NCBI GenBank assembly: GCA_029239235.1
Contig: JAQZBD010000005.1
Location: forward strand, 1-40,108
Reading direction: 5' to 3'
Origin: Herbinix sp.
GTDB taxonomy: Bacteria > Bacillota > Clostridia > Lachnospirales > Lachnospiraceae
DNA length: 40,108 nucleotides
Position 1 is the first letter of the stretch; each line of letters opens with the position of its first letter. Made by a program: the position numbers and the translations under genes. Shown in pieces: positions 25,327 through 33,330 of this stretch. The notes beneath the pieces were generated by a model that worked only from the letters and a program-made list of their open reading frames with translations, had not been told where the DNA came from and did not search any database.

Positions 25327-26916
25327 TTATTGTTGCGTTTTCGCATACCATTCTCTGGCTGCCTTTGTCACCTCTTCTCCGCCGGAAGCATTCCATTTTT
25401 CTACGAATTCATCAAATTTATCAATGGAATATTCTCCAGTAATGATTCTAGATGCGTATTCCACATACAGAGTCCTATTCATTATGTCAGGATGCCCTTC
25501 ATAAACACTGCTTGGTATACCATTACCAGCAATCAATTTGCCATATTCAGGCATTTTCGCCAAATTGGCGACGCTCATATCGACAGACCATGAAGTATCA
25601 TCCGTTCTAATGTTTTCTAATAGCTGAGTAACGCTTTCTACTGTGGATATGTCAGTTCCCGGCTGTAAAAGCAGATTTTCCATGGTTTTTTTATCATCCG
25701 GAAGTCTTCTAAGCTTTCCGTCTACCATTTCGGAATGCATCCCTTCTACACCAAGGAAGAATTTCTGCCATAAATCCTTATTGCCATATGCATCAAGCAC
25801 TTTCATACAAGCATCAATTTTTTCCTGGTCATCGGTATTCTTAACGACCCACTGGATACCCTTGCTCTTTTGCTCTGTGTAAAATCCTTCATACCCCGGT
25901 GCACTGATGGGTGGCATCACTACCAAGTTTGGCTTCGCGCCTGTTGCATTATAGATTGATTCTGCCTTTTGATTTGTTGTTTGTGCCCAATGATAGTATA
26001 CCCCAACCTGATTCGAAGCAATCTTACCTTCCCAGCCAGCTTTATCATTTAACAGTGTTTCCTGATCCATAAGCCCTTCCTTGTATAACTCACTCATAAA
26101 CTGAAGAGCATCTTTCATATTTTTAGTCACAGCAGAATAGGTCAGTTCTCCGTCATAAATATCCCACTGTGGATTTCCTTCCCACATAGCAATTCCATAC
26201 ATGGAAAATAAATGATCCATCCATCTAGCTTCCTGACGTCCGCCGGTAGGAATTTCATCTGCTTGTCCATTCCCATTTGGATCTTGGGTTTTAAACGCCC
26301 TCAGTACATTTACAAACTCTTCCTGTGTCTTGGGCATGGGTAATCCCAGCTTATCAAGCCAATCCTGTCGGATAATACCGCCGCTCACCGGATAATCAAC
26401 CACATTGGGAATCATATAGATTCTGCCTTTTCCGCTTGGATCGTAGGAACGGATTACATCCCAGGCCTCCTTCGGAATTGATTCCCATAAATGGGGAGCC
26501 TTTTCCGGTAAGAGATCTGTTAAATCAAGAAGTGCTCCGTTCTTAACCAGATCAACTTCCATACCATTGACAGGAAGAAAGATATCAGGCATTTCCCCAG
26601 AGACAATTTTCAAATTTAACTGCTCCTGATAAGTAGTTCCACCATTCCATTCCACATAAGGAGAAACGATTCCCACACCAGTCAGATCCTTATAAAAATT
26701 GTACAAGGCTCCACCTTTTTTCACTTCTAAGAATCCTTCGTTAATGTACCACATTTCTAAATCCACTGTCTTTTCCGCCTCGGCACCACTTTCCTCTGTC
26801 TTACCTGTAGATCCTGGCTCTGATGTTTCCTTCCCCGTTCCCTTTGAACATCCTGTCAAAGCTGACAGTGTCATCACACCAACCAGAACCAGCGCAATTA
26901 GTTTGTTCCGTTTCAT
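25327..26916 (-). CDS. Lipoprotein sugar-binding protein of an LplA-type ABC importer, copy 1
   Basis: A 529-residue extracellular solute-binding protein. The signal peptide ends in a lipobox LTGC with the lipidated Cys at residue 23, followed by an acidic, Gly/Ser-rich linker. The mature part has the LplA/YtcQ-like features of family 1 binding proteins: MPDIFLPVNGMEVDL, DPNGNGQADEIPTGG and RWMDHLFSMYGIAMW. GGGAGG precedes the ATG. It follows the two permease genes (72 nt) and precedes YesM. The ligand should be an oligosaccharide. Near-identical to the protein at 35880, which differs mainly near the N-terminus and in scattered substitutions, for example YYHWAQTTNQ versus YFHNAFTINQ. Confidence 0.93.
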   Translation of the reverse strand: MKRNKLIALVLVGVMTLSALTGCSKGTGKETSEPGSTGKTEESGAEAEKTVDLEMWYINEGFLEVKKGGALYNFYKDLTGVGIVSPYVEWNGGTTYQEQLNLKIVSGEMPDIFLPVNGMEVDLVKNGALLDLTDLLPEKAPHLWESIPKEAWDVIRSYDPSGKGRIYMIPNVVDYPVSGGIIRQDWLDKLGLPMPKTQEEFVNVLRAFKTQDPNGNGQADEIPTGGRQEARWMDHLFSMYGIAMWEGNPQWDIYDGELTYSAVTKNMKDALQFMSELYKEGLMDQETLLNDKAGWEGKIASNQVGVYYHWAQTTNQKAESIYNATGAKPNLVVMPPISAPGYEGFYTEQKSKGIQWVVKNTDDQEKIDACMKVLDAYGNKDLWQKFFLGVEGMHSEMVDGKLRRLPDDKKTMENLLLQPGTDISTVESVTQLLENIRTDDTSWSVDMSVANLAKMPEYGKLIAGNGIPSSVYEGHPDIMNRTLYVEYASRIITGEYSIDKFDEFVEKWNASGGEEVTKAAREWYAKTQQ

Positions 26917-26988
26917 TTCATAAACCTCCCTTGATTTATTATATCATTATCTTTGATACCCTACACTATATTTTACCATCTTGCGATT

Positions 26989-27855
26989 TTATCCTTTTAC
27001 AGATCCCAGCATGGCCCCCTTGGCAAAATACTTAAGAAGCCATGGATAAACTGCTATAATAGGAATAATGGCAAATACTACCGTCGCTGCGCTTAATGTA
27101 TTTTCCGTATAGTTTACATTGTTCACTGCCACTATATTAGCAAACTCACTTCCTCCGTTGATTAATTGCCTTATCTTTAATTGCAGTGGAAACAGATCCG
27201 TTTTCTGTATAAACATGACTGGAGTCTGAAACTGATTCCATATTGTCACTGCATAAAACAATCCTACGGTTGCAAGAACCGCCTTAGAGGACGGGAGAAC
27301 AATCTTATAAAGAATTTGGAAACACCCACAACCATCAATCATGGCTGCTTCCTCTACTTCCACCGGAAACTGTTTAAAAAAGGTTCTCATGATAGCAAGA
27401 TTATAAGCACTCAAAATATGAGGTAAAATTAGCACCAGCGGATTATTAAGCAAACCCATTCCCTTAACGGTTAAGAAATATGGAACGACAGGAGCTTTAA
27501 AAATCATGGTGATTATGACCATAACCATTAAAAACCGACCTAATTTGAAATCCGCTTTCGATAGAGGATACGCCATCAAAGCCGTAACCATCAGACCAAG
27601 CATTGTACCGATAACCGTAGTGACGAGACTGATGAAAAACGCTCTCCAAAGCCCTAGATCTGATAATATGTACTTCCATGAATCAAATGTAAAACCAACA
27701 GGCAGCAAATTTATAATATTCATATCTGAAGCCACCTTAGAACTGAGGGATCTAGCAAGTACCGTAAGAAAAGGGATTAGTGCAATCATTCCCAAGATAC
27801 CAAGAATCAAGGTTATAACCCCTTGAAAAACCCGGTCTTTTATTGATTCTTTCAT
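26989..27855 (-). CDS. Carbohydrate ABC transporter permease, LplC/YtcP-like
   Basis: About 288 residues with six predicted membrane helices. The inner-membrane permease has the EAA loop EEAAMIDGCGCFQILYKIVL, which contacts the ATPase, and begins with VTLILGILGMIALIPFL. The ending KYFAKGAMLGSVKG is characteristic of this family. The start at 27855 (ATG overlapping the previous stop as TAATG) is preferred to 27861 because GGAGG is 9 nt upstream of it but only 3 nt from the other. It is the second gene of the operon. No ATPase gene is in the locus, so a shared MsmK-type ATPase elsewhere is expected. Confidence 0.92.
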   Translation of the reverse strand: MKESIKDRVFQGVITLILGILGMIALIPFLTVLARSLSSKVASDMNIINLLPVGFTFDSWKYILSDLGLWRAFFISLVTTVIGTMLGLMVTALMAYPLSKADFKLGRFLMVMVIITMIFKAPVVPYFLTVKGMGLLNNPLVLILPHILSAYNLAIMRTFFKQFPVEVEEAAMIDGCGCFQILYKIVLPSSKAVLATVGLFYAVTIWNQFQTPVMFIQKTDLFPLQLKIRQLINGGSEFANIVAVNNVNYTENTLSAATVVFAIIPIIAVYPWLLKYFAKGAMLGSVKG

Positions 27856-28811
27856 TACCATAATCCTCCGTCATCTGAATATTTTTTAGCTAGTTTATTA
27901 AATGTCAATACAAGAATTAGACCGATGGTTGACTGGAATAATCCTACTGCTGTTGTAAAGCTGTATCGTGCCTGCTGGATTCCAACACGATAAACATAGG
28001 TATCGAATATATCCCCAACACTGTAAGTCATCGGTGTCAAAAGGTTATAAACCTGTTCAAATCCCAGTTCAAGAAAACTTCCGATGCTAAGAAGGAATAA
28101 AGTTAGGACTGCCGGAATGATAAGCGGAAAAGTAATATGTTTCATTCTTGCAAATCTCGAAGCACCATCAATTGCAGACGATTCATAGAGCGATGGATCA
28201 ATTCCACTGATGGCGGCCAAATAAACTACAGTTCCCCAGCCTGCTTCCTTCCAAATAGAAGATATTATATAAATGGGGCGAAACCAAGATTCTTTCTGCA
28301 TCGCCAACAGAGTATCAAGACCAAAGAAATTTCGTATATTGTTAAAAAGACCACCCACTCCAAATATATCAAATACCAGTCCCCCGACAATTACCCAAGA
28401 GAGAAAGTATGGAACATATACCGCCGTCTGTATTATCTTTTTCACTTTTAGGTTTTTTACCTCATTCAACATTAAAGACAATATCACCGGTATGGGAAAT
28501 ATTAAAACTGTCTTACATAATCCCAGTACCAGTGTGTTGGTAAAAATCCGAATAAAATCAGGATATGTAATCAATGCCTTAAAATTCTTTAAACCAACCC
28601 AGTCACTGCCGACGAAACCTTTAAAAACGGAGTAATCCTGGAATGCAATCATGCTTCCCAGCATGGGAATGTATTTGAACCCTAAAAAGAATATGACACC
28701 TGGGAGTACCATTACATAATAAGGCCAGTATTTCTTCATATTGCTGATTAGACTAGTTTTTTTCTTAGGCGGCGGCGCTGAAGCTACCGCTGCTACTTTT
28801 CCTTTTGTCAT
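27855..28811 (-). CDS. Carbohydrate ABC transporter permease, LplB/YteP-like
   Basis: About 318 residues, six membrane helices, partner of the next permease. Features are WPYYVMVLPGVIFFLGFKYI near the N-terminus, MIAFQDYSVFKGFVGSDWVG, and the EAA loop YESSAIDGASRFARMKHITF. The ending FNKLAKKYSDDGGLW is typical of the family. The ATG at 28811 is chosen over the track's 28826 because GGAGG lies 8 nt upstream. First gene of the importer operon, 40-50 nt below a strong promoter. Its stop overlaps the next start. Confidence 0.93.
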   Translation of the reverse strand: MTKGKVAAVASAPPPKKKTSLISNMKKYWPYYVMVLPGVIFFLGFKYIPMLGSMIAFQDYSVFKGFVGSDWVGLKNFKALITYPDFIRIFTNTLVLGLCKTVLIFPIPVILSLMLNEVKNLKVKKIIQTAVYVPYFLSWVIVGGLVFDIFGVGGLFNNIRNFFGLDTLLAMQKESWFRPIYIISSIWKEAGWGTVVYLAAISGIDPSLYESSAIDGASRFARMKHITFPLIIPAVLTLFLLSIGSFLELGFEQVYNLLTPMTYSVGDIFDTYVYRVGIQQARYSFTTAVGLFQSTIGLILVLTFNKLAKKYSDDGGLW

Positions 28812-28861
28812 CTTAAAAACCTCCAACTCTTAATTTAAAATCTCTGCAACTCTTTACATTC

Positions 28862-28889
28862 ATTATCTCATTTTCATACTGAATCTCAA
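28862..28889 (-). promoter_or_regulatory. Promoter of the importer-YesMN-GHL operon
   Basis: Minus strand TTGAGA (28889-28884), 16-nt spacer, GATAAT (28867-28862). The upstream flank (28890-28925) reads AAAAAAAGACATGGAAATAT then ATAAAAAC. The same boxes and flank occur upstream of the second binding protein (37637-37700) and, less exactly, of the GH43 gene (31839-31905), suggesting a common activator site, probably for YesN. Confidence 0.65.
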
Positions 28890-28961
28890 TGGAGTGTTTT
28901 TATATATTTCCATGTCTTTTTTTAGATATCTTATTGATCAGAATGAATTTATAGCCATTCA

Positions 28962-29654
28962 TCAATGTAGAGATGATAACATCGGGAATACAACAGCAGT
29001 AACTATACCGGCAACCACCAGCGATAAGCTACTAACCGCACCAGCCAGTTGACTCTGCTCAGATGCTTTTGCAGTTCCAATGACATGAGAAGCTGTTCCA
29101 AAGGCAACTCCATAAGCAATCGGATGATTGATCTTCAATAATTTACAGATTGATGTACCTAATAAGCTTCCCAATATACCCGTAACAATGATGGCGGCGG
29201 TGGTCACCCCTGCGATACCTCCGCTACTTTCACTCAAAGCCAACCCCATTGCCGTTGTTATACTTTTAGGTAGCAATGATACATAAAGTGTATGGTCTAA
29301 TTTGAAAAGAACAGCCAGCAAAACAATAACACCTAGGCTTGTTGCGGTTCCGCATAAAACTCCCGCTAAAATACCGACCATATCCCGTTTTAGTATTTTT
29401 AATTGATCATATAGGGGAACTGCCAGACAGACTGTAGCCGGAGTTAAAAAATATTCTAAATAACCTGCACCGTTTTGATAATTCTCATTCGAAATTCCAA
29501 CCAGTTTAGTTATAATAATGACCTGCACAACAGCAAGCAGAATTGGATTACAAAGAGGCGAATCCCATTTTCGCTTCAATAATAATGCTGTCTCATAAGA
29601 AAATATCGTAAGCATAACAGCAAAGAAGTTACTTTCTTGCAATATCTCGCTCAT
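28962..29654 (-). CDS. lrgB: LrgB/CidB-family membrane protein
   Basis: A 230-residue integral membrane protein of the LrgB family. It has multiple hydrophobic helices and the signatures YFLTPATVCLAVPLYDQLK, LLPKSITTAMGLALSESSGG and GTASHVIGTAKASEQSQLAG. LrgAB homologues affect murein hydrolase export and, in several Firmicutes, transport of pyruvate or glycolate-like acids. Its start lies inside lrgA (26-nt overlap), so the two are translationally coupled. Its stop is only 72 nt from the importer promoter. The overflow or organic-acid role is the more tempting one here but is inference. Confidence 0.9.
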   Translation of the reverse strand: MSEILQESNFFAVMLTIFSYETALLLKRKWDSPLCNPILLAVVQVIIITKLVGISNENYQNGAGYLEYFLTPATVCLAVPLYDQLKILKRDMVGILAGVLCGTATSLGVIVLLAVLFKLDHTLYVSLLPKSITTAMGLALSESSGGIAGVTTAAIIVTGILGSLLGTSICKLLKINHPIAYGVAFGTASHVIGTAKASEQSQLAGAVSSLSLVVAGIVTAVVFPMLSSLH

Positions 29655-30015
29655 TCCTATTCTTCCTCCTCTCTCTATAGCGTATTATGACCTGTGTTAC
29701 TGTACCCGATACAGCGAAGGTTCCCAATGTGGTCGTAACAATTAAAAGTGTAATTTGTCCAAGGTTTGGCGTTATTCCCCCCCAATAGTCTACTAAATTT
29801 ACAGCAGGAGCCACAAACATTACTGGCATGATAACGATAAAAAAATCACATATTTCTCTCACACTATCCCGGTGAAGGATCCTAGTACATAATGCAATAA
29901 AAAGCAGCAGTAATCCGTAAATTGCTGCCGGTACCGGTAGTGGAACCACGTGATGAATCATCTCTCCTGCAAAAGAAAAAAACAGGAGTATGCAAAACTG
30001 TTTTAAATATTTCAT
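29629..30015 (-). CDS. lrgA: LrgA/CidA-family membrane protein
   Basis: About 128 residues with four predicted membrane helices, a holin-like CidA/LrgA protein. Typical segments are VVPLPVPAAIYGLLLLFIAL and VMFVAPAVNLVDYWGGI, and the tail is basic. It pairs with LrgB in the membrane. The ATG at 30015 is preferred over the track's start at 30042 because GAAGGAGG lies 7 nt upstream. Homologues respond to acid, acetate or pyruvate overflow through a LytSR system; no LytSR genes are in the window. Confidence 0.88.
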   Translation of the reverse strand: MKYLKQFCILLFFSFAGEMIHHVVPLPVPAAIYGLLLLFIALCTRILHRDSVREICDFFIVIMPVMFVAPAVNLVDYWGGITPNLGQITLLIVTTTLGTFAVSGTVTQVIIRYRERRKNRNERDIARK

Positions 30016-30118
30016 AAATAAACCTCCTTCGGCAGAAGTCAAACTAAAATGAAGCTATAACTCCAGTCTCACAGTCACTATTCAGATCTGATCCATAATG
30101 CTAGCATGGATAAAAAGG

Positions 30119-30154
30119 GGGAGACTTAATCAACTATTTTCAATTAAGTCTCCC
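30119..30154 (-). terminator. Terminator of the GH43 gene
   Basis: GGGAGACTTAAT (30119-30130) pairs perfectly with ATTAAGTCTCCC (30143-30154) over a 12-nt loop. On the minus strand it is followed by CCTTTTTATCC. It lies about 110 nt beyond the GH43 stop. Confidence 0.8.
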
Positions 30155-30261
30155 TCTCAATTTTCTGCTGCCATTTTTTTATTTACTTGTAAATACTAGC
30201 CTTTCGTCATTGTGATTGCAGAATGTGACCTGCCATGCTCTGTTCCTAGTTATCTTCTTCG

Positions 30262-31764
30262 CTATTTAAATTCAAAATTGAGAAAATCTAAACTTCCATC
30301 CCCTTCATATTTAAAAAACAACCCCTGTACTCCATCTGGAACCTCTGCTTTTACGGTGTAAGTATTCCATATTTTCAGATTACTGTTTTCCTGCGTGACA
30401 GCAACTTCAACGCAAATCTTTCCGCAAGGTTCTGTTGTTATTAAGAATTTACCATGTGCATTTCCTCGTACACATATCGTTACTTCTTTTAGTCCGGAAA
30501 ACATAAAATATTTAAATCCGCAGACTGCTCCATCCCTGATATTTGCAATGTACTGATTCGGATGATCTTCTCTGTCCGGCCCGTCTTGTGTAAAATAGGG
30601 ATAATCACTTTCTGCATCCTTTTTCCGTAAGAACGCCACACCGTTCTTCCCCCATAAATTGCAGGCGATTCGTGCTTCATAAATGCCTTTTCCACGAAGA
30701 GGTCCGCCGTTTAGTCCACAGGATGTAATTTCCACCTGCGGTATCGTACCATCGGGAAGTATCCTAATCTCTTCAGCACACCCCTGTCTGCTGTATTGTG
30801 TATGATTTGTCTGACGGTGATAAAATATATACCACTTACCATTGATATACTCAATTCCTCCATGCGTATTTCCGGGAAAATTCGTCTTATAGTTCCTTCC
30901 AGCAATCCCGTTATCACAGATGTCTATCAACACTCCGCCGAACTGATATCCGGAATCCGGATGCTCGCTTACTGCATAACATAAGGAAGAACTATTCACA
31001 TCCGAATATACAAAATAATAACATTTACCAATCTTTCTGACAGAACTTGCTTCAAAAAATTCATGTCCCTCATATCCTGTTCCCGTACTGTTCAAAATAG
31101 AAGGAATTAAGGGTACCGGACCTTCTTCTATTGTAAGCATATCTGCCATCAATTTCATAACCTGTGAAGACTTTTTCTCTGTATTCTGAGCATCTTCCAT
31201 ACGCTTTGGTGCATTTCCTGAATATAAATAGATACTTCTATCACTATCGATAAAAATACCAGGATCAAATTGAATATAATCTCCTTCTTTCCTACCCAAT
31301 ATACTTCCGTCAGAATATCGTACCAAACCTAAATATTCATATTTACCGGCAGGAGTATCACATACGGCTACACCAATCTCCGGTAGTACATCCAAACAGT
31401 AATACAGATAATACCTTCCATCTAACCCTTTTGCTACATCCGGTGCCCATAAGCAATAACTTCCGTCCGCATTTCTAGGATCTTGATTTTTCATATAGAT
31501 AACACCCTCATATCTCCATGCCGATAGATCCGTAACGGAAGCAGAATAGCATACATAATCATTCATGCAATATAAGTCCCCGTCAAAGGAATCATGGCTG
31601 CCATAAATATAAACCCTGTCTCCAAATACATGTGGTTCTCCATCAGGTATATATTCATTGGAAGGAAGATAAGGATTAAAAGCCTGCGGTGTTTCATCAG
31701 TCTCAATTATATAATTGTCTTCTCTTCCTTCTAATACTTCCTGTAAACAGTTATTTTTAACCAT
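30262..31764 (-). CDS. Glycoside hydrolase family 43 enzyme
   Basis: About 500 residues, no signal peptide, so probably intracellular. The five-bladed propeller of GH43 spans about residues 35-340. The likely catalytic set is Asp41 (IPDGEPHVFG, general base), Asp167 (QFDPGIFIDSD, pKa modulator) and Glu238 (HEFFEASSVRK, general acid). WAPDVAKGLDGRYYLYY is a conserved family motif. The C-terminal 140 residues form a beta-rich domain resembling a CBM6-type module. Family members are arabinofuranosidases, xylosidases or arabinanases; specificity is not readable. The start is the ATG at 31764 with GGAGAAGG upstream; the track begins at a TTG. Its promoter resembles the importer's, which ties it to the same glycan response. 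Confidence 0.9.
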   Translation of the reverse strand: MVKNNCLQEVLEGREDNYIIETDETPQAFNPYLPSNEYIPDGEPHVFGDRVYIYGSHDSFDGDLYCMNDYVCYSASVTDLSAWRYEGVIYMKNQDPRNADGSYCLWAPDVAKGLDGRYYLYYCLDVLPEIGVAVCDTPAGKYEYLGLVRYSDGSILGRKEGDYIQFDPGIFIDSDRSIYLYSGNAPKRMEDAQNTEKKSSQVMKLMADMLTIEEGPVPLIPSILNSTGTGYEGHEFFEASSVRKIGKCYYFVYSDVNSSSLCYAVSEHPDSGYQFGGVLIDICDNGIAGRNYKTNFPGNTHGGIEYINGKWYIFYHRQTNHTQYSRQGCAEEIRILPDGTIPQVEITSCGLNGGPLRGKGIYEARIACNLWGKNGVAFLRKKDAESDYPYFTQDGPDREDHPNQYIANIRDGAVCGFKYFMFSGLKEVTICVRGNAHGKFLITTEPCGKICVEVAVTQENSNLKIWNTYTVKAEVPDGVQGLFFKYEGDGSLDFLNFEFK

Positions 31765-31838
31765 CAAGCCTTCTCCTTTGCAATTAATTCTGGCCGTGCT
31801 CTAACATGTATTTCAATCCTCTTTTATTGATTTCCTCA

Positions 31839-31867
31839 ATTATCTTATATTTGAATTTGCATCACAA
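31839..31867 (-). promoter_or_regulatory. GH43 promoter
   Basis: Minus strand TTGTGA (31867-31862), 17-nt spacer, GATAAT (31844-31839). The upstream A-rich flank (TTAAAAATTGCATAGAAAAA then TATAAA) resembles that of the importer promoter at 28862-28925. Confidence 0.6.
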
Positions 31868-31964
31868 TAGGCTATCTTTATATTTTTCTATGCAATTTTT
31901 AAGAACTACTTTTCATTCTGTTTTGCTATTTAGGTTCTCCCTATGGTAAAAAATCATAAGGTAA

Positions 31965-32096
31965 ATGCGGTTGCTGTGCCGCCAGCGCTCCGTGTTGATG
32001 AATGATATTACATGCTACAAAAAACGTCTGACCGCACTTTTGGATCAGGTCTTTTCCGGCTATGACAAAGTGTTTTCTGATGTGGGTGGAGTTTAG
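31965..32096 (+). pseudogene. IS110-family transposase fragment
   Basis: A 43-codon open stretch with stops on both sides, too short for the ORF track. It reads LLCRQRSVLMNDITCYKKRL followed by TALLDQVFSGYDKVFSDVGG. This pattern (LCRQR...L...YK..L..LLDQVFP.YD.VFSDVFG) is the mid-region of IS110-type (DEDD) transposases. The frame stops where the intact protein would continue. No terminal repeats are recognisable. It marks past transposition at the edge of the ABC cassette. Confidence 0.65.
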
Positions 32097-32104
32097 AGAT
32101 ACGA

Positions 32105-32132
32105 TTGCTGTACTTGTATTTAGTAGTATAAT
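32105..32132 (+). promoter_or_regulatory. Candidate promoter of the ABC cassette
   Basis: TTGCTG (32105-32110), 16-nt spacer, perfect TATAAT (32127-32132), about 118 nt upstream of the XRE-ABC start. The long untranslated leader leaves room for self-regulation by the fused XRE domain. Confidence 0.5.
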
Positions 32133-32250
32133 TATCTTATACTTTGCAAATTTACAGAAAATCTCTAACTTTTAAGCCAACTCTACTACTGGTAGGTGTA
32201 CATTTTTTGCTTATATTATATGATTAAATTCAATAGGAGGTCTTAATTAC

Positions 32251-33330
32251 ATGAACCAAATAAAAATAGGAAATTTCATTGCAACACGCCGGAAGGCCCA
32301 TGGCATGACGCAAAGTCAATTAGCCGAGAAATTAGGCATTACAGATAAAGCTGTATCAAAATGGGAAACAGGAAAATCTATGCCCGACCTATCATTATTT
32401 ACTCCACTATGTGACCTCTTGGAAATCACCTTAAATGAACTTCTCTTAGGTGAATTTATTACTGATGATAACTTGAGAGAAAAATCAAATCAGGTTCTTT
32501 TTGAGGTCATTACAAGTTGGTTGGGTAAAGATCAATGGGAGTATCATACACAATTCGATGCCCCTCATATTGTCTTGAAATTACAAAACCTTAAGAAAAT
32601 ATACAATACGGAAAATACATCGACTTTAGCTGTGAATAATGTTAGCTTAGAGGTATCAAAAGGGAGCTTCGTTGGGATTATGGGAGCTTCCGGATCTGGA
32701 AAATCTACATTATTAAATATGATAGCTACCATAGATAAGGCGACAAGTGGGATAATCGAAATTAGCGGACAAAATATCGCTAAATTATCAGAGAAAGATT
32801 TATCTGCTTTTCGTCGAGAACATTTAGGCTTTATTTTTCAAGAATACAATTTACTTGATACATTGACAATATATGAGAATATTACTTTAGCGTTGACAAT
32901 TAAGCAAACGCCTAAAGAAAGTGTGAAACACATCATTTATGAATTAGCTGAAAAACTTGAAATATCTGACATATTGAGTAAGTTCCCCTATGAAGTGTCG
33001 GGGGGTCAACGCCAACGCTGTGCTTGTGCAAGAGCGATTGCCGTTAATCCCAGTCTTATTTTGGCAGACGAGCCTACCGGCGCATTGGATAGCCATTCCG
33101 CAAAGCAATTGTTGGAAACGCTAGTTATGTTCCGACGGGATTACTCCGCTACAATTTTAATGGTTGCACATGATGCTTTTTCGGCAAGCTATTGCGACAA
33201 GATATTGTTTATGCAGGACGGAGATATTAAGGCGGTATTAGACAGGGGAGAAGAAAATAAGCATACTTTTTTTGCTAATATCTTGGATGTGATGGCAAGG
33301 CTTACAGAGGGAGGGAGCTATGTATACTAA
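32251..33330 (+). CDS. XRE helix-turn-helix fused to a BceA-type ABC ATPase
   Basis: A 359-residue two-domain protein. Residues 1-66 are an XRE/Cro-type helix-turn-helix (RRKAHGMTQSQLAEKLGITD then KAVSKWETGKSMPDL). Residues 67-108 form a linker. Residues 109-345 are a complete ATPase of the MacB/BceA (LolD) type: Walker A GASGSGKS at 145-152, Q-loop FIFQEYN, signature VSGGQRQR at 249-256, Walker B LILADEPTGALD at 269-280 and H-loop VAHD. There is no stop or frameshift between domains in the given sequence. GGAGG precedes the ATG by 10 nt. It overlaps the permease start by 11 nt. BceA proteins remove peptide antibiotics from lipid II complexes; the fused domain probably makes the system self-regulating. 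Regulation is inferred. Confidence 0.9.
   Translation: MNQIKIGNFIATRRKAHGMTQSQLAEKLGITDKAVSKWETGKSMPDLSLFTPLCDLLEITLNELLLGEFITDDNLREKSNQVLFEVITSWLGKDQWEYHTQFDAPHIVLKLQNLKKIYNTENTSTLAVNNVSLEVSKGSFVGIMGASGSGKSTLLNMIATIDKATSGIIEISGQNIAKLSEKDLSAFRREHLGFIFQEYNLLDTLTIYENITLALTIKQTPKESVKHIIYELAEKLEISDILSKFPYEVSGGQRQRCACARAIAVNPSLILADEPTGALDSHSAKQLLETLVMFRRDYSATILMVAHDAFSASYCDKILFMQDGDIKAVLDRGEENKHTFFANILDVMARLTEGGSYVY

Larger units (their letters stand above)
31765..32250. other. Divergent intergenic region with promoters and a transposase remnant
   Basis: A 486-nt gap. It holds the GH43 promoter (31839-31867, minus), an IS110-like transposase fragment (31965-32096, plus), and the promoter of the ABC cassette (32105-32132, plus). 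The remainder is AT-rich with nothing further recognised. This gap marks the left edge of the rightward-reading insert. Confidence 0.6.
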
